NCBI GenBank assembly: GCA_031418215.1
Contig: JANOXC010000010.1
Coordinates: forward strand, 1 to 55,407
From: JANOXC01 sp031418215
GTDB lineage: Bacteria > Bacteroidota > Bacteroidia > AKYH767-A > OLB10
DNA: 55,407 bases
Direction of reading: 5' to 3'
Part shown: piece by piece, positions 36,672 to 44,084 of the stretch
Numbering within the stretch: the first letter of the stretch is position 1
Layout: every line of letters starts with the position of its first letter
Position numbers and translations under genes: made by a program
Notes under the pieces: model-generated
What the model was told of the DNA's origin: nothing
Seen by the model: only the letters and a program-made list of their open reading frames with translations
Database searches by the model: none

Positions 36672-37733
36672 ATGTTAAACAAAAAGATGCAGATATATAA
36701 AATAGCCTTCATCCTTTCAATGGGATTATTGATAAGCAATGGCGTTTGGGCCGGTAATGAAGACCGTGCAGGACAGGCCGGGGCCGGTGAAATATTAATT
36801 AATCCATGGGCTCGTTCCAGCGCCTGGGGAAATGCCAATTCAGGGTTTGTACATGGCGTGGAAAGCATGAATGCAAACATTGGCGGTTTGTCTTTCGTGA
36901 AGGGCACAGAGGTCGTCTTTGCGCATACTGAATGGCTGAAAGGAACTGATATCAGAATTGAGTCCTTTGGATTAGGTCAGAAAGTTGGTGAAGGTGGTGC
37001 ACTTGGATTAAGTGTAATGTCGATGGGATTCGGCGACATTGAGAAAACAACAGAGGTTCAACCTGATGGCGGAAATGGAACGTTTTCCCCCAGGTTTATC
37101 AATATTGCTTTAGGTTATTCCAAAGAATTCAGCAATAGTATTCATGGAGGAATGGCTGTCAGAATTATATCTGAAGATATTGGTGATGCAAAAACGAGCG
37201 GTATTTGTCTCGATGCAGGTATACAATATGTTACCGGATTCAATAAAGAAAGAGACAACCTTAAATTTGGTATTGCTTTACGTAATGTAGGGGCACCACT
37301 GAAATTTGATGGCGAAGGTCTTGCATACAGAAATACTACCATCAATGTATTGGAAGAGCAAAGAACTGAGAAGTTTGAATTGCCTTCTCTTGTAAATATT
37401 GGTGTAGGATATGATATGAAGTTTGGTGAAGATATTCGCTTGACGCCTGCACTTAATTTCACTTCAAATTCTTTTGTCAGGGATCAGTTTGCACTGGGTG
37501 CTGAATTTGGATTTAAAGAAATGTTCATGTTCAGACTAGCCTATACCATTGATAAAAAAGATAAAAATGCTGTGGTACAAGATGACATCAGTGCTTCGAT
37601 TGGCCCAAGTGCTGGTCTTAGCTTCCTGATACCACTAGGAAAAGGAGGAAAAACTTTTGGACTGGATTATAGTTACCGAGCCACCAAAACTTTTGATGGC
37701 ACCCATACTTTCGGAGCCAGATTTAATTTATAA
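36672..37733 (+). CDS. PorV/PorQ-family outer-membrane protein
   Basis: Outer-membrane barrel of the PorV/PorQ (type IX secretion-associated) family. The start is the ATG of MLNKKMQIYK; a GTG eight codons earlier and an ATG five codons later are alternatives. The signal peptide ends near GVWAG. The mature N-terminus AGQAGAGEILINPWARSSAW, then GNANSGFVHGVESMNANIGG, is the family signature, and the rest alternates as amphipathic beta strands to AFGARFNL. PorV shuttles type IX cargo to the attachment complex in Porphyromonas gingivalis; here a dedicated role for the adjacent large secreted protein is inferred. Ends before a hairpin terminator. Confidence 0.88.
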   Translation: MLNKKMQIYKIAFILSMGLLISNGVWAGNEDRAGQAGAGEILINPWARSSAWGNANSGFVHGVESMNANIGGLSFVKGTEVVFAHTEWLKGTDIRIESFGLGQKVGEGGALGLSVMSMGFGDIEKTTEVQPDGGNGTFSPRFINIALGYSKEFSNSIHGGMAVRIISEDIGDAKTSGICLDAGIQYVTGFNKERDNLKFGIALRNVGAPLKFDGEGLAYRNTTINVLEEQRTEKFELPSLVNIGVGYDMKFGEDIRLTPALNFTSNSFVRDQFALGAEFGFKEMFMFRLAYTIDKKDKNAVVQDDISASIGPSAGLSFLIPLGKGGKTFGLDYSYRATKTFDGTHTFGARFNL

Positions 37734-37757
37734 TATTCAGGAAATTAAATTAGTGAA

Positions 37758-37790
37758 GGCTCCGTCGTAAAGACGGAGTCTTCTTGTTTT
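37758..37790 (+). terminator. Terminator of the surface cluster
   Basis: Stem CTCCGTC/GACGGAG with a 5-base loop GTAAA, followed by a T-rich stretch TCTTCTTGTTTT, 26 bases after the PorV-like stop. Confidence 0.75.
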
Positions 37791-37829
37791 ACATAGCTTA
37801 ACATCATTTATTATATATAGATCAAATTC

Positions 37830-38303
37830 ATGTCAACGATCACTTATTTTACTGAAGAAGGACTGAAGAAATTACAGGATGAGTTAAATCAACTCAAGAC
37901 AGTTGAACGTCCTGGTATTTCCCGACAGATTGCAGAGGCGCGTGATAAAGGCGACTTATCTGAAAATGCCGAATATGATGCCGCTAAGGATGCGCAGGGG
38001 CTGTTGGAACTTAAGATTTCGAAATTAGAAGAGTTATTATCCAATGCCCGTTTAGTTGATGAATCCAAATTGGATTTGTCAAAGGTTTCTATTTTATCAA
38101 AGGTGCGTATACGGAATAAGAAAAATAATCAGGAAGTTACTTATACGCTTGTAGCAGAAAGTGAAGCAGATTTAAAAATTGGAAAAATATCAGTCAGTTC
38201 ACCAATCGGAAAAGGATTGCTTGGCAAAAAAGTAGGAGAGGTTAGTGAAGTGACGACACCCGGTGGGCTGTTAAATTTTGAAATTCTCGATATCACGAGA
38301 TAA
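37830..38303 (+). CDS. greA: Transcription elongation factor GreA
   Basis: Stimulates transcript cleavage in backtracked RNA polymerase. 157 residues. The N-terminal coiled coil carries the family signature YFTEEGLKKLQDELNQLKTV and the acidic tip RDKGDLSENAEYDAAKDAQG, where the Asp and Glu residues that reach the active site sit. The C-terminal FKBP-like domain ends in ISVSSPIGKGLLGKKVGEV. Its TAA overlaps the ATG of the HIT gene by one base, so the two are translationally coupled. Confidence 0.97.
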   Translation: MSTITYFTEEGLKKLQDELNQLKTVERPGISRQIAEARDKGDLSENAEYDAAKDAQGLLELKISKLEELLSNARLVDESKLDLSKVSILSKVRIRNKKNNQEVTYTLVAESEADLKIGKISVSSPIGKGLLGKKVGEVSEVTTPGGLLNFEILDITR

Positions 38304-38698
38304 TGGCAAGTATTTTCAGCAGGATTGTAGCAGGTGAAATACCCTGTTTTAAAATTGCAGAGGATGATGATTTCATGGCTTTTCTTGATGTCAATCCCTT
38401 AGTAGAGGGGCATACCCTGGTGATACCAAAAAAGGAAGTAGATTATTTGTTTGATTTGGACGAGGACAAGTACGTTGGTTTGATGTCTTTTGCAAAGCGC
38501 GTCTCAAAAGCGGTGAAGGCAGCGATTCCTTGTAAAAGGATTGGTGTTGCTGTAATTGGTTTGGAAGTGCCTCATGCACACATTCACCTGGTTCCATTAA
38601 ATGTGATGAATGATATTAATTTCAGTAAGTCAAAACTCAATCCTTCCAATGAACAATTGGAGGCAACTGCAAAAAAAATTAAGGCAGCTTTTAGTTAA
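38303..38698 (+). CDS. HIT-family nucleotide hydrolase (HINT-like)
   Basis: 131-residue histidine-triad protein that hydrolyses or transfers nucleotidyl groups (AMP-lysine, Ap4A or similar). The triad reads HAHIHLVPL with His91, His93 and His95. The N-terminal FSRIVAGEIPCFKIAEDDD and VNPLVEGHTLVIPKKEV are typical of the HINT branch. The usual Gly-Gln residue before the triad is replaced by LEVPHAH, which is common in Bacteroidota. Coupled to greA. The 3' end overlaps the end of the convergent ruvC by 8 bases. Confidence 0.94.
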   Translation: MASIFSRIVAGEIPCFKIAEDDDFMAFLDVNPLVEGHTLVIPKKEVDYLFDLDEDKYVGLMSFAKRVSKAVKAAIPCKRIGVAVIGLEVPHAHIHLVPLNVMNDINFSKSKLNPSNEQLEATAKKIKAAFS

Positions 38699-39242
38699 TC
38701 CTCCCGGGGTTTTGCTGTAAAAATGATTTCCATCCTGAGTAAGAAGTCGTATTATCCTTTGCTTTCCCATTTTGAAAATGATGACAAACAGCAACAGCGA
38801 GGGCGTCTGAAGCATCCAGGTATTTAATTTCATTTTCGAAATTCAAAATGCGTTGAAGCATCGCTGCTACCTGCTCCTTTGAAGCATTTCCTTTGCCGGT
38901 AATCGACTGTTTAATTTTCCTTGGTGAATAACCTGTAACAGGCATGTTTCGATATAATGCTGCTGCAATAGCCACACCCTGAGCCCTGCCCAGTTTTAAC
39001 ATTGATTGAATATTCTTGCCATAAAAAGGTTCTTCAATTGCCAGTTCATCCGGTTGATATTCATCAATAAGATTTAATACACAGTTGAAAATGGAACGGA
39101 GCTTAATAAAATGATCATCTTCTTTGGAGTTGTCAAATACGCCTGCGGAAACTAGTAATAATTGGGATTTCTTGATATGTAATACCCCATATCCTGTAAT
39201 ATTGGAGCCGGGATCAATTCCAAGTATAATTCTGTCAGTCAT
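38691..39242 (-). CDS. ruvC: Holliday junction resolvase RuvC
   Basis: Endonuclease that cuts Holliday junctions. 183 residues. All four catalytic acids are visible: Asp10 (GIDPGSNITGYG), Glu70 (LAIEEPFYGKN), Asp143 and Asp146 (LDASDALAVAVCHH). ruvA and ruvB are not adjacent. A full-match -7 element lies 8 bases from the start codon. Convergent overlap with the HIT gene. Confidence 0.97.
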   Translation of the reverse strand: MTDRIILGIDPGSNITGYGVLHIKKSQLLLVSAGVFDNSKEDDHFIKLRSIFNCVLNLIDEYQPDELAIEEPFYGKNIQSMLKLGRAQGVAIAAALYRNMPVTGYSPRKIKQSITGKGNASKEQVAAMLQRILNFENEIKYLDASDALAVAVCHHFQNGKAKDNTTSYSGWKSFLQQNPGRIN

Positions 39243-39249
39243 GATGCAA

Positions 39250-39257
39250 CAAATGTA
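39250..39257 (-). promoter_or_regulatory. Predicted -7 element for ruvC
   Basis: TACATTTG on the minus strand, a full TAnnTTTG match ending 7 bases before the ATG, implying an almost leaderless transcript. Confidence 0.4.
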
Positions 39258-39365
39258 TTAAAGCCGGGCGAACCTGCGCCTTATCTTATTATTTCCTTCA
39301 TTTGTATTGATTAAAACGAATTACCAATATCATTTCCCGGAAAACGACTGAATGAGAAAAAAACG

Positions 39366-40328
39366 ATGCTGAAAATAAATAAGCCGGCCTGGGTATTATT
39401 GAAGCTGTCGTTGATGCTGCTTTCATTTTATTTCATTTTTTTTCACATAAAACAAAAGGATGTCTTTCAAAATCTTTTGTTTCTTAGGAAAGCATATTTC
39501 TCAGATTATAATACCAGATTATATATATTAGTTGTTGTTGGTCTTATGTTGTTGAACTGGATTGCAGAAACCCTGAAATGGAAATACCTGACCTCTTTTT
39601 ATTATAAGCAATCGATGTGGGAAGCAGGTCGGGCAGTGCTAACCGGTCTTGCATTCAGCATTTTTACACCTAATAGAAGTGGCGATTTTGCAGGGCGCAT
39701 TTTGCACCTGCCTCCAAAGTTAAGAGTAGAAGGTGCAGTGTTTTCTTTTGTTGGTAGTATAGCGCAAGTATTGATTACAATAACTGCCGGATGCATTTCC
39801 CTATTATACCTGGCTGGGCAATTGTTTGATTTATCAGGAAATGCCATTATCGCATATGCAGTAATAATATTTTTTATCATTTTATGCCTCCATTATTTAC
39901 TGTTTAATTTTAAAAAATACTGGCACTTGATTGCAGAGAACAGGTGGCTTCAGAAATTGGCCGCCAGGGTAGTTGATGTGGCTGAGCTTTCACCTTTATT
40001 CATATTCAAAATATATGTTTTATCACTGCTTCGTTATTTGATCTTTTCTTTTCAGTTTTGCCTGTTAGTAGAAACTTTTGATGTTCATTTGTCTTTGATA
40101 CTTATATTAAACCTGGTAATGATTTCATTTTTGTTCATTACAATTATCCCTTCATTTGCTTTGAGTGAAATTGGGATTCGGGGATCGATCTGCATTTTTG
40201 TTTTCTCAAAATTCACCAATGATACATCAGGCGTATTGTTGGCGTCAACCTTACTTTGGCTGATCAACATTGCATCACCTGCAGTTGTTGGTGCATTTGG
40301 TATGCTATATTTCAAACGTGCAAAATGA
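39366..40328 (+). CDS. LPG synthase TM-region-like (UPF0104) membrane protein
   Basis: A 320-residue protein with about eight hydrophobic segments and the family motif FSIFTPNRSGDFAGRILHLP, followed later by SFLFITIIPSFALSEIGIRGS. It matches the lipid-flipping half of MprF (UPF0104/AglD-like) without the cytosolic aminoacyl-transferase domain. The stop overlaps the next start (ATGA), coupling it to a GT2 glycosyltransferase, so the pair may build and translocate a glycolipid or polyprenyl-linked sugar. Substrate unknown. Confidence 0.82.
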   Translation: MLKINKPAWVLLKLSLMLLSFYFIFFHIKQKDVFQNLLFLRKAYFSDYNTRLYILVVVGLMLLNWIAETLKWKYLTSFYYKQSMWEAGRAVLTGLAFSIFTPNRSGDFAGRILHLPPKLRVEGAVFSFVGSIAQVLITITAGCISLLYLAGQLFDLSGNAIIAYAVIIFFIILCLHYLLFNFKKYWHLIAENRWLQKLAARVVDVAELSPLFIFKIYVLSLLRYLIFSFQFCLLVETFDVHLSLILILNLVMISFLFITIIPSFALSEIGIRGSICIFVFSKFTNDTSGVLLASTLLWLINIASPAVVGAFGMLYFKRAK

Positions 40329-41458
40329 GCTTAGTGATAGAGGCAGTAATTGTTGGAATTTATTTAATGTATTTTGTGATTTTGCTGAATTACCATCTTG
40401 CATGGAAAGAAGTTGGTTCTGCTATTTCAGGAAATACTGATGAACATCCTTTCATATCTGTAATTGTACCGGTGCGCAATGAGGAACAGACAATCACGAC
40501 AATGCTTGATTATTTGAACAGACAGCGTTATCAGGCTGACAGGTTTGAAATAATTATTGTGAATGATCATTCAAATGATGGAACCATGGAAAAGGTGTAT
40601 TTATATATAAAGGAATATCCGCTCTTGAATATTGTTCCTGCTTCATTGTCGGTGTCCGCCTCAAAGAAAATGGCCATCTCCGCCGGCGTTTCCCTTGCAA
40701 AGGGAGAGTTGATTGTGACTACTGATGCAGACTGTTGGAGGAGTGACAGCTGGTTGACTGAGCTGGCGGCTTACTATATGAAATTCCACCCGGTAATGAT
40801 CATTTCTCCGGTGATGCTTGAAAATCCGGAGACTTTTTTGGAGCGTTTTCAGCAACTGGATTACCTGGCTTTGCAAACGGCTGGTCTTGCAGCAGTCGGT
40901 ACTGCCTATCCGATTTTGTGCAGTGGAGCAAACCTTGCTTTTAAAAGGCAGGCTTTCCTTGATGTGAACGGATATGAAAATAATGAAACAATAATTTCCG
41001 GGGATGATGTTTTTCTGATGTTCAAAATGAAAAAGAAATTCCCAAAGGGTGTTCACTCCTTCATTAATAAAAATGCAATTGTGTATACCCATCCGATAGG
41101 AAGCGCGCGTGAGTTTATCCGGCAAAGACACCGATGGGGTAGCAAGGTAAGGCACTATCAAAATAAATACGTGGCATTTATTGGTATCATCATCATGCTG
41201 GCAAACCTGAGTTTGCTTTTTTCATTAGCCGGAATTTATTTTGGTTATTGTAGCCCGCTTTTTACAGTATCAGTTTTTCTTTTGAAGGGCATAATTGACT
41301 TTATCTTTCTAGCGAAAGGCGCAAGATTTTTTTCTGTTAAATTATCCTTGCTGGACTTTCTACTTATGGAGCTGTTTTATCCATTCTATTATTTATGGCT
41401 GATTTTGTATGAATTAGGTGGCGAAAACGAGTGGAAGGGCCGAAAAGTAAGCGGATGA
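40325..41458 (+). CDS. Membrane-associated family 2 glycosyltransferase
   Basis: 377 residues from the ATG of MSLVIEAVIVGIYLMYF, chosen because it forms a 4-base ATGA overlap with the preceding gene and opens with a TM helix; the longer upstream frame is not native-looking. The GT-A domain has VIVPVRNEEQTITTML, VNDHSNDGT and the DxD motif Asp134-Ala-Asp136 (TTDADCW). It also has a GDD acid motif at 226-228 and the RxxRW-like RQRHRW at 266-271, as in processive or inverting GT2 enzymes. Two or three TM helices end the protein. It likely transfers sugars to a lipid carrier at the inner membrane face; donor and acceptor unknown. Confidence 0.88.
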   Translation: MSLVIEAVIVGIYLMYFVILLNYHLAWKEVGSAISGNTDEHPFISVIVPVRNEEQTITTMLDYLNRQRYQADRFEIIIVNDHSNDGTMEKVYLYIKEYPLLNIVPASLSVSASKKMAISAGVSLAKGELIVTTDADCWRSDSWLTELAAYYMKFHPVMIISPVMLENPETFLERFQQLDYLALQTAGLAAVGTAYPILCSGANLAFKRQAFLDVNGYENNETIISGDDVFLMFKMKKKFPKGVHSFINKNAIVYTHPIGSAREFIRQRHRWGSKVRHYQNKYVAFIGIIIMLANLSLLFSLAGIYFGYCSPLFTVSVFLLKGIIDFIFLAKGARFFSVKLSLLDFLLMELFYPFYYLWLILYELGGENEWKGRKVSG

Positions 41459-41546
41459 GCATGATCTCCTCCTATTTGATTTTTCAACATTTATCAATCT
41501 TGCCGCAAAATTGTCTTACTTTGCATTTGCAAAAAAATATGTTGGT

Positions 41547-42926
41547 ATGAGAGGCAAAATCGGGATTTCATTACTTGTTTTTTTATTGTTAAACCTGGCT
41601 GCGAGTGCACAAAAAAAAGAGCCGCCAATAAAACCATTTTCAAAGGAGGAGGTTTCTGATCAGAAAAAAGAGGCATCATCCTATTTTAGAACGGAAAATT
41701 ACAGGATGGCAAAAACAATTTATGAAAGATTGGTGGTGACAAATCCGAATGATGTGGATTATAATTTTAAACTGGCCCTTTGCTATCTCAATACAAATAT
41801 TGATAAGAAAAAAGCAATTCCATTGCTTGAGTATGTTGCTAATGCGAATAGTAAGGATATCCCCAAAGACGTTTTGTTTGAACTTGCAAAGGCCTATCAT
41901 TATGGTAATTATTTTGACAAAGCCATGGAGACATTTGAAAAATATCGTGTTGCAAAAAAAGGTTCTGTTGACCCAAAACTGAAAATAGATCAATGGATTG
42001 ATTGGAGTCATATTGCAAAGGAGTTGACTGAAAAACCATTGGACGCTATATTCGAAAATCTTGGCAGGACAATTAACTCGCCTACTTCCGACTACAAACC
42101 TATTATAGGTGCAAATGATTCAATTGTATATTTTTCTTCTTGCCGCAAAGGGAATACAGGTGGACTGACAGATGATCTTGGTGATATTCCCGCAGATATT
42201 TATTTTTTCACACAAAATGATACCTTAAGAACCAAGGCTAAAAATATTGGTGCAAATATCAATACCCCATTATACGAAGAGTGTCTATCAATTAACATGA
42301 ACGGCAACTATATGATTATATATATGGAAGGCGATGTACAGGGTGATTTGTATATTTCTGAATTAAAGGGCAAACAATGGACAAAATCTGTTTCCATGGG
42401 AAAGGAATTTGTTACACGTGCTCTTGAATCAGGTGCTTGTCTTTCTCCTGATGGCTTAACACTTTATTTTGCTGCCGAAGCCGAAGGAAGCAAAACAGGA
42501 AAAGATATTTATCGTTGTACGCGTACAGAACAAACTGGTTGGACAAAGCCTGAGCGGATGGGTGATAATATTAATACAAAAGAAGACGAGGATTGTCCCT
42601 ATATGTGGTTAGACGGCAAAACGCTTTTCTTCAGTTCTAAGGGCTTTAAGGGTATGGGTGGTTATGATATCTATAAAGTCCAGATGAATGATCCTAAGGA
42701 AGGGTTTAGCAAGCCGGAAAATATCGGTTATCCTTTAAACACCACTTATGATGATGTCGGAATTGCAATTGGTGTTGACGGAAAAACTATTTATGTTGCA
42801 CAGGTGCGAGACAGTGGTTATGGCGAGCAGGATTTATATAAAGTAACATTAAAAGAACCTATTTCTTCCAACAAACTTTGCTTGTTGTCATTGCGAGTGC
42901 TCAGCCCTTCAAATACACCTGCATAG
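41547..42926 (+). CDS. TPR-PD40 envelope protein ended by an in-frame TAG
   Basis: From the ATG of MRGKIGISLLVFLLLNLAAS the product has a signal peptide (ending ASAQ), TPR-like helices (about 35-150; YFRTENYRMAKTIYERLV) and about five WD40-like PD40 strands repeats (for example LSPDGLTLYFAAEAEG, WLDGKTLFFSSKGFKGMGGY, GVDGKTIYVAQVRD). Such proteins sit in the periplasm near the outer membrane, and relatives take part in type IX secretion or OmpA-type anchoring. The frame is closed by TAG right after SPSNTPA, inside what should be the first strand of a further domain; the same frame then stays open for 70 codons. So this is a truncated, read-through or pseudogenised gene. An ATG 12 codons earlier is possible. 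Confidence 0.8.
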   Translation: MRGKIGISLLVFLLLNLAASAQKKEPPIKPFSKEEVSDQKKEASSYFRTENYRMAKTIYERLVVTNPNDVDYNFKLALCYLNTNIDKKKAIPLLEYVANANSKDIPKDVLFELAKAYHYGNYFDKAMETFEKYRVAKKGSVDPKLKIDQWIDWSHIAKELTEKPLDAIFENLGRTINSPTSDYKPIIGANDSIVYFSSCRKGNTGGLTDDLGDIPADIYFFTQNDTLRTKAKNIGANINTPLYEECLSINMNGNYMIIYMEGDVQGDLYISELKGKQWTKSVSMGKEFVTRALESGACLSPDGLTLYFAAEAEGSKTGKDIYRCTRTEQTGWTKPERMGDNINTKEDEDCPYMWLDGKTLFFSSKGFKGMGGYDIYKVQMNDPKEGFSKPENIGYPLNTTYDDVGIAIGVDGKTIYVAQVRDSGYGEQDLYKVTLKEPISSNKLCLLSLRVLSPSNTPA

Positions 42927-43139
42927 GGTGGAATTGTAACAATCAATGATGCTGCAACCGGTACTTTGCTTTACAAAGGAGATGTAAATGATTTTTCCGG
43001 AAAGTATGATGTGGCTTTACCCACAGGGGCATACAAAGTTGCAGTTCGTCATCCTAAATTGGGAAAGGTTGAAGAAGAAGTGTTGATCAATGCTATGGAA
43101 ACAACGAAGTTTGAAAAGGTGTTGCAATTTAAATTATAA
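42927..43139 (+). other. In-frame continuation of the PD40 gene after the TAG (70 codons plus TAA)
   Basis: The frame continues without shift as GGIVTINDAATGTLLYKGDV and ...GKYDVALPTGAYKVAVRHPK, ending FEKVLQFKL. This is a carboxypeptidase-regulatory/Ig-like beta domain of the kind that normally follows PD40 repeats. It has no start codon of its own near the junction. No OmpA domain follows, so the full product would be about 530 residues. Confidence 0.75.
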
Positions 43140-43151
43140 CGCCTTAGCAGT

Positions 43152-44048
43152 TCACGGAAAAATTTCAGGCATGCGACGGTGCTTTTCGTAAAGCAAGTGA
43201 ATGATGCCGTCCGACAAGCCAACTTGTGGAACAAGCATTTGTTCAATGCCTGCTGTTTTTAATATGGTGATGAATATTTTTGCCGCAGGAATAATTACAT
43301 CAGCCCTGTCGGGATTAAGTCCCAATTGTGTGATTCTTTCTTCATAGGTGAAAGCTTGCAGGTATTCACTCATCTCCTTAAGTCGCTCAAAACTGATTGG
43401 TCTACCTTCCTTCCTTCCAGCCATTTTTATGATCTTGTTGATGTTTCCACCTGAACCAATGGCTGTCAAAGGCGTATGCCCTGCCGTTTTTTCCCTGATC
43501 CATTCCTTGAAAGACAACCAGGTTTCTTTGCTGACCTGTTCTTGTAGCAAACGAATGGTACCCACATTAAATGATTGAGAATGGATGACGTGATTGTTGG
43601 AGAATAATGTCAACTCCGTGCTACCGCCACCAACATCAATGTATAAATAGGATTGGTCAGGCGACAAATGCTCTGCAACGTGGTTGCTGTAAATTATTTG
43701 TGCTTCTGTTTTGCCATCAATCAGTTCAATGGCAATTCCTGTATGTTTATTGATCTTTTCAATAATATCGGCACTGTTTTCTGCTTCCCGCATTGCAGAA
43801 GTTGCACAAGCTTTGTAATCGATTACTTCAAAAGCTTCAATCAGCAACTTGAATGCTTTCATTATTTTTAACAATTGTTCCGATTTTCTTTCCGTGATTT
43901 TCTTAAAGCGGAAGGCATCTTCTCCCAATCTTAAAGGCATACGCACCAGCTCAGCTTTTTTGAAAATAGGCTCACCACTTGTTTCAAAAACGTTGCATAA
44001 TAATAGCCTCACGGCATTTGAACCAATATCTATCGAAGCAAATCGCAT
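43152..44048 (-). CDS. ppx: Exopolyphosphatase / Ppx-GppA phosphatase
   Basis: A 298-residue actin-fold phosphatase that removes phosphate from polyphosphate ends or hydrolyses pppGpp. The first phosphate loop is FASIDIGSNAVRLLL and the second is YLYIDVGGGSTELTLF. The catalytic acid region is DGKTEAQIIY, and NADR-like LGLNPDRADVIIPAAKI is typical of the family. It is the short form without the C-terminal HD-like domain. It sits 36 bases downstream of ppk1 in the same direction, which supports polyphosphate as substrate over pppGpp. Confidence 0.92.
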   Translation of the reverse strand: MRFASIDIGSNAVRLLLCNVFETSGEPIFKKAELVRMPLRLGEDAFRFKKITERKSEQLLKIMKAFKLLIEAFEVIDYKACATSAMREAENSADIIEKINKHTGIAIELIDGKTEAQIIYSNHVAEHLSPDQSYLYIDVGGGSTELTLFSNNHVIHSQSFNVGTIRLLQEQVSKETWLSFKEWIREKTAGHTPLTAIGSGGNINKIIKMAGRKEGRPISFERLKEMSEYLQAFTYEERITQLGLNPDRADVIIPAAKIFITILKTAGIEQMLVPQVGLSDGIIHLLYEKHRRMPEIFP

Positions 44049-44084
44049 GTATGATTATTCATCTGCGAATATATAAAAGAGTTT

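Noticed and set aside
37787..37805. TTTTACATAG-CTTAACATC before greA, resembling the Pho-box-like repeat
   Set aside because: The two halves are 10 rather than 11 bases apart and greA-HIT has no link to phosphate; probably chance in AT-rich DNA.
41547..43139. Genome-wide reassignment of TAG to an amino acid
   Set aside because: At least three other genes in the window end naturally at TAG and release factor 1 is intact.
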